Positions 1 through 4,718 of a stretch of DNA of 6,097 nucleotides are shown here, piece by piece. Where the stretch lies: NCBI GenBank assembly GCA_900554835.1, contig USJD01000203.1:1-6097 (forward strand), in the 5' to 3' direction. The notes beneath the pieces were generated by a model. That model saw nothing but the letters and a program-made list of their open reading frames with translations, was not told the origin of the DNA and ran no database searches. Both the position numbers and the translations under genes were made by a program. The first letter of the stretch is position 1. The number at the start of each line of letters is the position of its first letter. This stretch comes from an uncultured Prevotella sp. Its GTDB lineage: Bacteria; Bacteroidota; Bacteroidia; Bacteroidales; Bacteroidaceae.

Positions 1-77
1 GCAAATTCACCTTTAACCAATGGCTTGGGTGCATTAATACCTAACATCATAATCAAGTCTCCTTTATTATAGTTCAT
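1..77 (-). CDS. 5' end of an unrecognised minus-strand gene (partial)
   Basis: Reading the minus strand leftwards gives an open frame that runs off the window edge, beginning MNYNKGDLIMMLGINAPKPL. Two in-frame ATG starts are possible. The outer one is at 77. The inner ATG at 50 follows an AAAGGAG ribosome-binding-like sequence at a good distance, so it may be the real start, giving a protein beginning MMLGINAPKPLVKGEF. A poor -7-like box (ATAATTTG, about 84-91) would place the transcript start near 77 and also favours the inner start, but no clear TTG element lies upstream of it. The gene is divergent from the XRE-ImmA gene and shares the roughly 100-bp intergenic region with it. Only 17 to 26 residues are visible and I do not recognise a family, so no function is proposed. 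Confidence 0.5.
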   Translation of the reverse strand, partial: MNYNKGDLIMMLGINAPKPLVKGEF

Positions 78-119
78 ATTTTCAAATTATAATTAAATAT
101 TGTTATATTATCGTCTTGC

Positions 120-160
120 TGGTTGACTATTTTAATTGATTTTACTATCTTTGTCAACCA
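120..160. promoter_or_regulatory. putative operator: 8-bp inverted repeat flanking the promoter
   Basis: TGGTTGAC at 120-127 and GTCAACCA at 153-160 are perfect reverse complements. The left arm contains the -33 TTG element, and the right arm starts on the last base of the -7 box and reaches the expected transcript start. The arm centres are 33 bp apart, close to three helical turns, so both could be bound on one DNA face by a dimer or by two dimers. The natural candidate ligand is the XRE helix-turn-helix protein encoded just downstream, acting as an autorepressor. The repeat is seen directly; the binding is inferred. Confidence 0.6.
123..153 (+). promoter_or_regulatory. Bacteroidetes-type promoter for the XRE-ImmA gene
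   Basis: A TTG element at 123-125 is followed, after a 20-nt spacer, by TATCTTTG at 146-153. This fits the TTTG-N19-21-TAnnTTTG pattern known for the primary sigma factor of Bacteroidetes. The transcript would start near 160, giving a leader of about 20 nt before the ATG at 180. An out-of-frame ATG at 170 opens only an 11-codon ORF and is probably not used. The leader has no strong Shine-Dalgarno site, which is common in this phylum. Confidence 0.8.
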
Positions 161-179
161 ACGGAACAAATGATTAATT

Positions 180-1238
180 ATGGAACTAAAAGATATATTT
201 TCTAAGCGACTGCGCAACGCACGTTTGATGCGAGGCTTGTCCATGCAACAACTCTGTGTGATGATGAATGATATTGTCACCAAACAATCTGTGTCCAAAT
301 ACGAACGAGGCGAGAGTATGCCAGACAGTACCATTCTCATCGCATTATGCAAAGCCCTAAACATTTCCCCCGACTATCTGTTTCGTGAAAATCGTTCAGC
401 TCTCAATAATGTCCATTACCGCAAACTAACTCGCCTGAGTGCTAAGGAAGAGAAATCCATCAATCTCATGGTGGAAGATACCATTGAACGCATCAATGAA
501 ATAGAAGACATTTGTGGCATCGAAAGACATTATGATGTTTGCTCCTTTACTTGCCAAGTTCAGTCTTTAAATGATGTTTTCTGCGCAGCAACAAAGCTAC
601 GCACCGATTGGAATATTGGCAATGCCGCCATTACAAACGTCATCAACATCTTAGAGACCAATGGTATCATTGTGGTAGAAGTAGAAGCTTCTGACGCTTT
701 CTCTGGTCTCAATGGCACATTGGAAAATGGAACTCCTGTCATTGTCATTAACAAACAGATGAGCACCGAGCGTAAGCGTTTCACTGCGCTTCATGAATTA
801 GGTCATGCATTGCTTCATTTTCCAGAAGACATGGATGAAAAGATGGAAGAACAATACTGCAATATTTTTGCCAATGAAGTTTTGATGCCAAGACAAACTT
901 TTCTTCAGTCTATTGGCGAAAAACGCCACGACATAGCATTAGTAGAGTTGAAGAACCTTCAATCTGAATTTGGAATATCCGTTGATGCCTTGATGTATAA
1001 GGCGAGATACCTTGATGTCATATCAGAAAATCGCTATACAACCTATTGGAAGAAGAAAAATTTCGATTCCAATTTCAAATCACAGGTAGAGAAGAGTATC
1101 ATTGATGACGAACACAGCATCAGATTCGAGAACCTTATCTATCGTGCCCTGTCAAGTGGCTTGATTACAGAATCCAAGGCTGCCATCTTACTCAACAAAA
1201 CGACAGAGGAAGTATTACATAATTTCGTTCTTGCCTAA
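180..1238 (+). CDS. XRE-family regulator fused to ImmA/IrrE-type metallopeptidase
   Basis: This 352-residue cytoplasmic protein has two clear domains. Residues about 6-68 form an XRE/Cro-type helix-turn-helix (RLRNARLMRGLSMQQL, then the SVSKYERGE recognition region and ALCKALNISPDYLF). Residues about 150-275 form an ImmA/IrrE (COG2856-like) zinc peptidase: the HELGH motif gives zinc ligands H205 and H209 with catalytic E206, and E233 in NIFANEVLMP fits the third ligand. The C-terminal tail (about 300-352, ending with an ALSSGLITESKAAILLNKT stretch) resembles the segment seen in similar proteins that sit upstream of PIN-domain genes. Such proteins act as repressors or antitoxins, or cleave a repressor to relieve control. 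Here the next ORF, overlapping by one base (TAATG), is only the first 15 codons of a PIN protein, so this copy looks like an orphan partner. All catalytic residues are intact. The start at 180 fits the promoter and the beginning of the HTH domain. Confidence 0.95.
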   Translation: MELKDIFSKRLRNARLMRGLSMQQLCVMMNDIVTKQSVSKYERGESMPDSTILIALCKALNISPDYLFRENRSALNNVHYRKLTRLSAKEEKSINLMVEDTIERINEIEDICGIERHYDVCSFTCQVQSLNDVFCAATKLRTDWNIGNAAITNVINILETNGIIVVEVEASDAFSGLNGTLENGTPVIVINKQMSTERKRFTALHELGHALLHFPEDMDEKMEEQYCNIFANEVLMPRQTFLQSIGEKRHDIALVELKNLQSEFGISVDALMYKARYLDVISENRYTTYWKKKNFDSNFKSQVEKSIIDDEHSIRFENLIYRALSSGLITESKAAILLNKTTEEVLHNFVLA

Positions 1239-1285
1239 TGGAAATAGTAATCAGCGATACCAATATATTCATAGATTCTCTTTGA
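1238..1285 (+). pseudogene. 5' remnant of a PIN-domain toxin gene
   Basis: The ATG at 1238 overlaps the XRE-ImmA stop codon (TAATG), the usual arrangement of translationally coupled pairs. The 15 codons read MEIVISDTNIFIDSL and then hit TGA at 1283-1285. The SDTNIFID pattern is the first beta-strand of PIN nucleases, where the first aspartate (D7) is a metal-binding catalytic residue and DTN-hydrophobic-hydrophobic-D is the typical signature. A complete PIN protein has roughly 130-160 residues, and no continuation with the other acidic motifs is recognisable in any forward frame downstream. The break coincides with a small palindrome, ATTCTC-TTT-GAGAAT (1275-1289). The best reading is a toxin gene lost by deletion, leaving its antitoxin or regulator behind. 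A functional 15-residue peptide is possible but unlikely. Confidence 0.65.
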
Positions 1286-1500
1286 GAATGCCATGATAAC
1301 AGACATAGAAAGTGCAACCTTTGAAATTTAAGCATTATGATACAGAACAAATTATTCCGTGATTGTCTCGCTGCAATAATGCATCAACTAAAAAGATACA
1401 GCATGCAACATTTTGAAGCCAAAAATGCCTACAAATATCATATAAATATTGCAAACCATTCATTAATTAGTCTTAAATAAATAAAAATCAATGGGATAAA
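1286..1500. other. gene-poor AT-rich stretch after the PIN remnant
   Basis: No convincing gene is visible here. The longest readable stretch on the plus strand is a 47-codon ORF at 1337-1480 (begins MIQNKLFRDCLAAIMHQLKR, ends in a TAA stop). It lies in the same frame as the PIN remnant but after several stops. It has no ribosome-binding site and matches no family I recognise. It could be decayed coding DNA from whatever replaced the rest of the toxin gene. No terminator for the XRE-ImmA transcript is apparent in this stretch. Confidence 0.4.
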
Positions 1501-1501
1501 T

Positions 1502-1532
1502 TTGTTTAAGAAAAAAAATACCCGTAACTTTG
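1502..1532 (+). promoter_or_regulatory. orphan Bacteroidetes-type promoter upstream of a short hairpin unit
   Basis: TTG at 1502-1504 (within TTTG), a 20-nt A-rich spacer and TAACTTTG at 1525-1532 form a near-perfect Bacteroidetes promoter on the plus strand. The transcript would start near 1538. There is no plus-strand protein gene downstream: the next genes lie on the opposite strand. The promoter therefore appears to drive only the short RNA that ends at the hairpin of 1569-1595. Confidence 0.75.
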
Positions 1533-1537
1533 CAGAA

Positions 1538-1602
1538 GCTCATTAACCAAGTTGTTAAAGGAGTTACGAGGTCGTATAGCATTGCTATACGACCTTTGCT
1601 TT
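1538..1602 (+). ncRNA. candidate short non-coding RNA of about 60-65 nt
   Basis: This unit is delimited by the strong promoter ending at 1532 and the perfect 12-bp hairpin at 1569-1595, which is followed by the moderately U-rich TTGCTTT. The predicted RNA begins with a small stem (TTAAC at about 1543-1547 pairing with GTTAA six bases later), continues through a purine-rich single-stranded stretch (AAAGGAG, GAGG), and ends in the hairpin. The AAAGGAG looks like a ribosome-binding site, but no usable start codon follows at the right distance. I do not recognise it as a named RNA family. It is convergent with the nuclease-like gene, whose stop codon lies at the end of the unit, so the RNA could overlap that gene's mRNA tail. 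Ends are estimates. Confidence 0.5.
1569..1600. terminator. perfect 12-bp hairpin, shared terminator between convergent units
   Basis: AGGTCGTATAGC (1569-1580), loop ATT, then GCTATACGACCT (1584-1595) form a perfect 12-bp stem. On the plus strand it is followed by TTGCTTT, a weak U-tract, which suits an intrinsic terminator for the short RNA. On the minus strand it begins six bases beyond the stop codon of the nuclease-like gene, so it may also end or stabilise that operon's mRNA, although no U-tract follows in that direction. Confidence 0.7.
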
Positions 1603-2158
1603 AATCATTTATCCCTTGCATTATATTTTTTATAAGTTCATCAGGTGTTAAAACTCTTCCTGATAGCCTTAACCATTTTTCATATTCCTTTGCTTTCTTC
1701 CTCACTTGATGAGGATAATCGGCATAAAAAGCAGTCCATAACAGCACAAAGGTCTTTCTAACATCTAAGACAACAAAATAGTTGTCGCCATCATCTACCT
1801 CCAGCCAAATGCATACACGATGCTTTCCGCTTCTAGTTTGCTCCCAGCATTTCACCTCACCCTTCTGAGGTAAAATTTCAACAGCAGGCTTTGCCCATGG
1901 CATTCTTTCACATCTTCGGAAATCAGGAACTCTTTCATTTTCCACATTTCCCTTATGTGTCATGTGATAAAAAGTATAGGCCCTATCTTGAAACTCAGGG
2001 TGCACTTTCATTTGCAAAGGCCAACTTCCGAAATACGCTTTACGTTTTATAAAATCTTTCTCAAATACAGAATATACAGCATCTATATAAGTAGAATAAT
2101 TTCCGCCATAATCAGACAGGAACAATTTGTCGGGCACATCATTGATACTTACAGCCAT
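1601..2158 (-). CDS. putative PBECR/RelE-barnase-like nuclease, second gene of the DUF3800 operon
   Basis: This is a 185-residue soluble protein without signal peptide or membrane segments. I chose the ATG at 2158 (MAVSINDVPDKLF) over the longer frame starting at 2185, because the upstream gene ends at 2160 and a GGCAGG-type site precedes 2158. Visible features are FYHMTH (residues 63-68), a basic PDFRRCERMPWAKP block (78-91), SGKHRVCIWLEV (110-121), YFVVLDVR (127-134) and LLWTAFYADYP (139-149). The order His-rich strand, RRCER-x-W, Arg, Y-V-V-L strand, then T-A-F/Y resembles the PBECR (phage barnase-EndoU-colicin-RelE-like) superfamily and a widespread hypothetical family with the motif LRRCERI-W. 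By analogy it could be an RNase or toxin; H66/H68, R81/R82 and R114 are candidate active-site residues. The family placement is from memory of motif patterns and is tentative. It is translationally linked to the DUF3800 gene. Confidence 0.85.
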   Translation of the reverse strand: MAVSINDVPDKLFLSDYGGNYSTYIDAVYSVFEKDFIKRKAYFGSWPLQMKVHPEFQDRAYTFYHMTHKGNVENERVPDFRRCERMPWAKPAVEILPQKGEVKCWEQTRSGKHRVCIWLEVDDGDNYFVVLDVRKTFVLLWTAFYADYPHQVRKKAKEYEKWLRLSGRVLTPDELIKNIMQGIND

Positions 2159-2159
2159 A

Positions 2160-2861
2160 TTACACCTGCCTTCCCTTCCACACAAAGATATTAACCTTAT
2201 CCTCTTTCACCAATGTTGACTTCAGCAGAGAATATTTTGAACGCCGTTTCATTTGTTCCACAAGTTCTAACTTTGCAGCACTAGTTTTTAAACCTCTATG
2301 CGCATAAGCTACGGCACCTATCAAGAAATCAGCAAGTTCTATGAGTTCTACCTCATGAGATCGAACTTGTTGTATCTTCCGAATCATTTTTTTATTATAG
2401 TCATAAGCATTGTTAGCTAGTACATCCTTCAGCTTTTCCACCTTTCTTCCACCATTAGTATCTTTTATGTCTAGATAAATACAATACTCATTCGATGGAG
2501 TCAAGATTGTCTTTAACAAGTCAAAGTACATTTTATAATAAAACTGGTCATGTGTTTGCCCATATTGCTCATGATGCAGAACGGATTTGTCTGGTACAAC
2601 CAACACCCTAAAATGCAAATCAGAATTATCGAAGAAAAAATCCATTACTTCTTGATAATATGCCAATTTGGCTTGAGAGACAGCATTCCACTTTAGTTCA
2701 CAAGTAGGTTTAAGTCCATACTTCACCTTTATGGCACGAAGTCTCTTAAAGATAGCATCTTTCTTTTGCTCTTCACACCACACACAACCTAAAAGCATCG
2801 GCTTAATCCCATCATGCTCTAAATGGCAGCTCTCATCACAATAAATATTTATTTTTGCCAT
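2160..2861 (-). CDS. DUF3800 domain protein (RNase H-like fold)
   Basis: This 233-residue protein shows the hallmarks of DUF3800. INIYCDESCHLE places D9 and E10-S11 on the first strand. CELKWNAV follows (E55, K57), then IYLDIKDTNGG (D131, D134) and ELIELADFLIGAVAYAHRG, with D178 in the family's usual [Q/E]-x-ADxxxGA motif. DUF3800 proteins are predicted RNase H-like nucleases whose acidic residues (here D9, D131 or D134, and D178) would bind metal. They often occur near mobile elements and defence or toxin genes, and their biological role is not settled. The catalytic set looks intact and the length is usual. It is the first gene of a two-gene operon: its stop at 2160 lies one base before the next ATG. 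Its own promoter lies 22 bp upstream. The start at 2861 has an A/T-rich leader without a Shine-Dalgarno site. Confidence 0.9.
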   Translation of the reverse strand: MAKINIYCDESCHLEHDGIKPMLLGCVWCEEQKKDAIFKRLRAIKVKYGLKPTCELKWNAVSQAKLAYYQEVMDFFFDNSDLHFRVLVVPDKSVLHHEQYGQTHDQFYYKMYFDLLKTILTPSNEYCIYLDIKDTNGGRKVEKLKDVLANNAYDYNKKMIRKIQQVRSHEVELIELADFLIGAVAYAHRGLKTSAAKLELVEQMKRRSKYSLLKSTLVKEDKVNIFVWKGRQV

Positions 2862-2882
2862 GGCTATTAAATTTTAGATCTA

Positions 2883-2914
2883 CAAAATTACCTATTAATT
2901 TTGAAAACGCCAAA
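2883..2914 (-). promoter_or_regulatory. Bacteroidetes-type promoter for the DUF3800 operon
   Basis: On the minus strand TTTG (plus positions 2911-2914) is followed by a 20-nt spacer and TAATTTTG (2883-2890), matching the TTTG-N20-TAnnTTTG consensus fully. The transcript would start near 2876, leaving a leader of only about 15 nt before the ATG at 2861. This makes the DUF3800 and nuclease-like genes an independent transcription unit. Confidence 0.8.
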
Positions 2915-2963
2915 ATTCTTGGCTATATTTAACGATAATAAAAAGATAATCTATTCCACCTGA

Positions 2964-3110
2964 TACACAGATGCCGAACAAAAGGCAGAGTTCGATTTGT
3001 CTTTCGGTATAGCCGAGCGCATTAGTGAGATTCTGAAAGCCAAAGGACTCACCCAAAAGGATTTCGCCCGATTACTCAACAAGCGAGACTCTGATCAGCA
3101 TAGCCATTGA
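2964..3110 (+). pseudogene. remnant of a HigA-like Xre antitoxin gene
   Basis: An in-frame stop (TGA, 2961-2963) lies directly upstream and no start codon is present. The frame reads YTDAEQKAEFDLSFGIAERI and continues SEILKAKGLTQKDFARLLNKR, the first helices of an Xre/HigA-type helix-turn-helix. It then reads DSDQHSH and stops at 3108-3110. Intact Bacteroidales relatives continue with a recognition helix of the type NKRESEISKWLTG-HNF. Here a short indel after about 3091 shifts the frame: moving one frame over gives ISIAIDW..., so the recognition helix and the rest are destroyed. The gene is cut at both ends and no toxin partner is visible. It is the decayed remains of a third antitoxin-type gene in this 3-kb patch. 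Confidence 0.7.
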
Positions 3111-3351
3111 TTGGGCTATGCCAATAACCATATTCTAAAACACCAAGAAATTCACAATAAATCTACAACTTATCATCAAATCCCCCGAATATAAACTGTA
3201 AACTATTGACTATTGTCCCCAGGCGGTCCCAGCCCGCACAACCTGGCGAGGGCTCTGATGCCCCGCCAACCTTAGAGCGAAGCGGTTCAGAGCGACGGGG
3301 AGGAGCGGTTACATCCCTTGTCCCCTGAGGGGAAAGGTTGTGCAAATGAGT

Positions 3352-3378
3352 GCAAAGCCAAGCTTGCTTGAACTTTGC
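3352..3378. repeat. imperfect hairpin GCAAAG-CAAGC-TT-GCTTG-CTTTGC
   Basis: GCAAAG (3352-3357) pairs with CTTTGC (3373-3378), and inside it CAAGC (3359-3363) pairs with GCTTG (3366-3370) around a TT loop, with one- and two-base bulges. The motif GAGTGCA flanks it on both sides (3348-3354 and 3380-3386), so the hairpin sits between short direct repeats. A second small stem, TTCTC-AAA-GAGAA, follows at 3394-3406. This may be part of a dispersed repeat element. Confidence 0.5.
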
Positions 3379-3431
3379 CGAGTGCAGCCAACCTTCTCAA
3401 AGAGAAAAAGGGCTTGGGAAAAGAGGTGGAG

Positions 3432-3453
3432 CCTTCTTTAATGGTAAAGAAGG
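3432..3453 (-). terminator. hairpin downstream of the glycosyltransferase gene
   Basis: CCTTCTTTA (3432-3440), loop ATGG, TAAAGAAGG (3445-3453) form a perfect 9-bp stem that begins 11 bases after the stop codon of the minus-strand glycosyltransferase gene. No proper U-tract follows on the minus strand (CTCCACCTCTTTTCCC), so it may be a weak terminator or an mRNA-stabilising 3' end for the polysaccharide operon. Confidence 0.5.
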
Positions 3454-3464
3454 ACGGGTTGATT

Positions 3465-4697
3465 TTAGAAAACCTTCTTATACCACTCCACCATAACCTT
3501 AGCCTTTTCCTCCCAGGAAAGCTCCTTTTGTCTTTCCTTGCAATTCTCAGAAAGGAGCCTCAGCAAAGACCTATCCTTTTCAAGCTCATTGAGGAGTTTG
3601 GCGAAATCACGAGCAGACTGGCTCGGAGAAGAAAGAGGCACCTTCCTACCTACCTTATCATCAATGACGGCAGACATACCACAGGCATCAAAACAAAGGA
3701 CAGGTAAGCGATTGCTAACAGCCTCCAGCACAACAGTAGAAGTATCTTCACTCACACTGGTGAAGAAGAAAAACTGAGCCTTTCGCATCGCATTCATCAC
3801 GACATCATTCGATTGATTACCATGCCATACCACTTTACCAGTAATACCCAAAGAGTCAGCAAATGATTTAGCAGCAGCTACCTGATCATCAGAACCACCA
3901 CCATATACATCCAATACAATATGAGGATTACCTGTCATGGCAATTGCCTGCAAAGCAAGAGGCAACTGCTTTCTAAAGTCAAACTTGCCAACCCACATCA
4001 CATGAAACTCCGGATTGTCAAATCGCTCTGTAGGAATATCCTCAGATAAGAAACAGCCAGTCTCAGGAATGATAACAGACTCCAAACCCTTATACTTCTT
4101 GATGGCACGATAAGAGTCAGGGATGGAACTAACCAGAACTTTAGCAGTTTTGAAAGCCTCACCTACCCTTTTATCATGCTTCAGTTGCCAGATATTCAGG
4201 AAGTTCTTCAAGCGGTTGAATACTTTCATTTTCAAGCCAGCACCCTGCAGGTAAGCCGTAGGGAACTGTTTCAGACCACCGATAGGCCCCCACACAAACG
4301 GCACACCATTCTCTTGCGACAGTTTCCAGAGATAGCCTGGTTCACGGAATCCAATCATGTTGAGCTGATGCAGCACATCAATCTTCTCCTCCTTACAGAT
4401 ATCCTTAGCCAAGAGATACGTCTTCCACTGCCATTCCCGATAATACTTATAGAAACGCCAGTCACCCTGGTTCCAGCACATCTTTCTTATTTCCTCCGAT
4501 ACCGGATTATAATAGAAGTGCATGTTCTTCCCCTGTTCCAAGGTAGGCACCACCTCCTCTATTTTGTCCCGAAACTCCCCTTCGGTAATAATATACAGTT
4601 CACAGAACTTGGCAAGATTGCTCACCCAGTTCCATGCCATTCCTGGCTCACTTCCCATACCAGGAGAGCAAGCGTATGCATTAATTAATATCTTCAT
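3465..4697 (-). CDS. GT4-family glycosyltransferase (polysaccharide biosynthesis)
   Basis: This 410-residue protein has the GT-B glycosyltransferase layout. The N-terminal acceptor half starts MKILINAYACSPGMGSEPG, the glycine/serine-rich loop that faces the nucleotide, and includes HQLNMIGFREPGYLWKL (110-126) and FVWGPIGGLKQFP (134-146). The C-terminal donor half starts near WVGKFDFRKQLPLAL (235-249), whose R242/K243 fit the phosphate-binding positions. It contains the EX7E motif of retaining GT4 enzymes (E317 and E325 in SVSEDTSTVVLEAV). It probably transfers a sugar from a nucleotide-sugar donor to a lipid-linked intermediate at the cytoplasmic face of the inner membrane while a capsule, exopolysaccharide or O-antigen unit is built. 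Donor and acceptor cannot be deduced. It starts 19 bp after the acyltransferase gene ends, so the two are co-transcribed. It is the last gene of the cluster. Confidence 0.93.
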   Translation of the reverse strand: MKILINAYACSPGMGSEPGMAWNWVSNLAKFCELYIITEGEFRDKIEEVVPTLEQGKNMHFYYNPVSEEIRKMCWNQGDWRFYKYYREWQWKTYLLAKDICKEEKIDVLHQLNMIGFREPGYLWKLSQENGVPFVWGPIGGLKQFPTAYLQGAGLKMKVFNRLKNFLNIWQLKHDKRVGEAFKTAKVLVSSIPDSYRAIKKYKGLESVIIPETGCFLSEDIPTERFDNPEFHVMWVGKFDFRKQLPLALQAIAMTGNPHIVLDVYGGGSDDQVAAAKSFADSLGITGKVVWHGNQSNDVVMNAMRKAQFFFFTSVSEDTSTVVLEAVSNRLPVLCFDACGMSAVIDDKVGRKVPLSSPSQSARDFAKLLNELEKDRSLLRLLSENCKERQKELSWEEKAKVMVEWYKKVF

Positions 4698-4702
4698 AAA
4701 TC

Positions 4703-4718
4703 AGATTTTTCAAAATCT
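4703..4718. repeat. 16-bp near-perfect palindrome between acyltransferase and glycosyltransferase genes
   Basis: AGATTTT-TC-AAAATCT (4703-4718) spans the acyltransferase stop codon and the short gap to the glycosyltransferase ATG at 4697. With only two loop bases it would be strained as an RNA hairpin, but pairing with a larger loop could still modulate start-site access of the second gene. It may simply be AT-rich coincidence. Confidence 0.3.

Larger units (their letters stand above)
3111..3464. other. intergenic region with GC-rich, hairpin-dense sequence
   Basis: No gene is supported here. The first 100 bp are AT-rich. From about 3217 to 3345 the base composition changes sharply to GC-rich, with several inverted repeats: CCAGG/CCTGG (from about 3219), CCCCG (3261-3265) with CGGGG (3296-3300) enclosing AACC/GGTT, and CCCC-TGA-GGGG near 3322-3332. 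There is also a direct repeat AGAGCGA at 3274 and 3289. The minus-strand 60-codon frame across it is arginine/proline-rich, low-complexity, and looks spurious. The sequence resembles the repeated intergenic elements scattered in Bacteroidales genomes, but its copy number cannot be judged from one window. Confidence 0.55.

Noticed and set aside
74..364. 96-codon minus-strand ORF over the XRE-ImmA promoter and HTH region
   Set aside because: It is antisense to a well-supported domain and its composition is not protein-like, so it is a shadow of the real gene.
1337..1480. 47-codon plus-strand ORF (MIQNKLFRDCLAAIMHQ...) as a small gene
   Set aside because: It has no ribosome-binding site, no recognisable family and no dedicated promoter. 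It is more likely decayed sequence or chance, and is described only as part of the intergenic stretch.
1582..1635. Short TTG-start ORF running through the hairpin at 1569-1595
   Set aside because: The AAAGGAG site is about 19 bases from the TTG, too far for efficient initiation, and the ORF crosses the terminator stem.
2159..2185. Upstream start (2185) for the nuclease-like gene
   Set aside because: It would overlap the DUF3800 coding end and add a non-conserved CGREGRCN leader. The ATG at 2158 follows the upstream stop at one base and has a better ribosome-binding context.
3163..3345. 60-codon minus-strand ORF with Arg/Pro/Ser-rich product
   Set aside because: It lies entirely on the GC-rich hairpin element, has low-complexity content, no ribosome-binding site or promoter, and resembles the spurious translations common on Bacteroidales intergenic repeats.
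3217..3410. CRISPR array or integron attachment sites in the GC-rich repeat region
   Set aside because: There are no regularly spaced identical repeats, no Cas or integrase genes, and the short repeats (7 bp) are too small and irregular.
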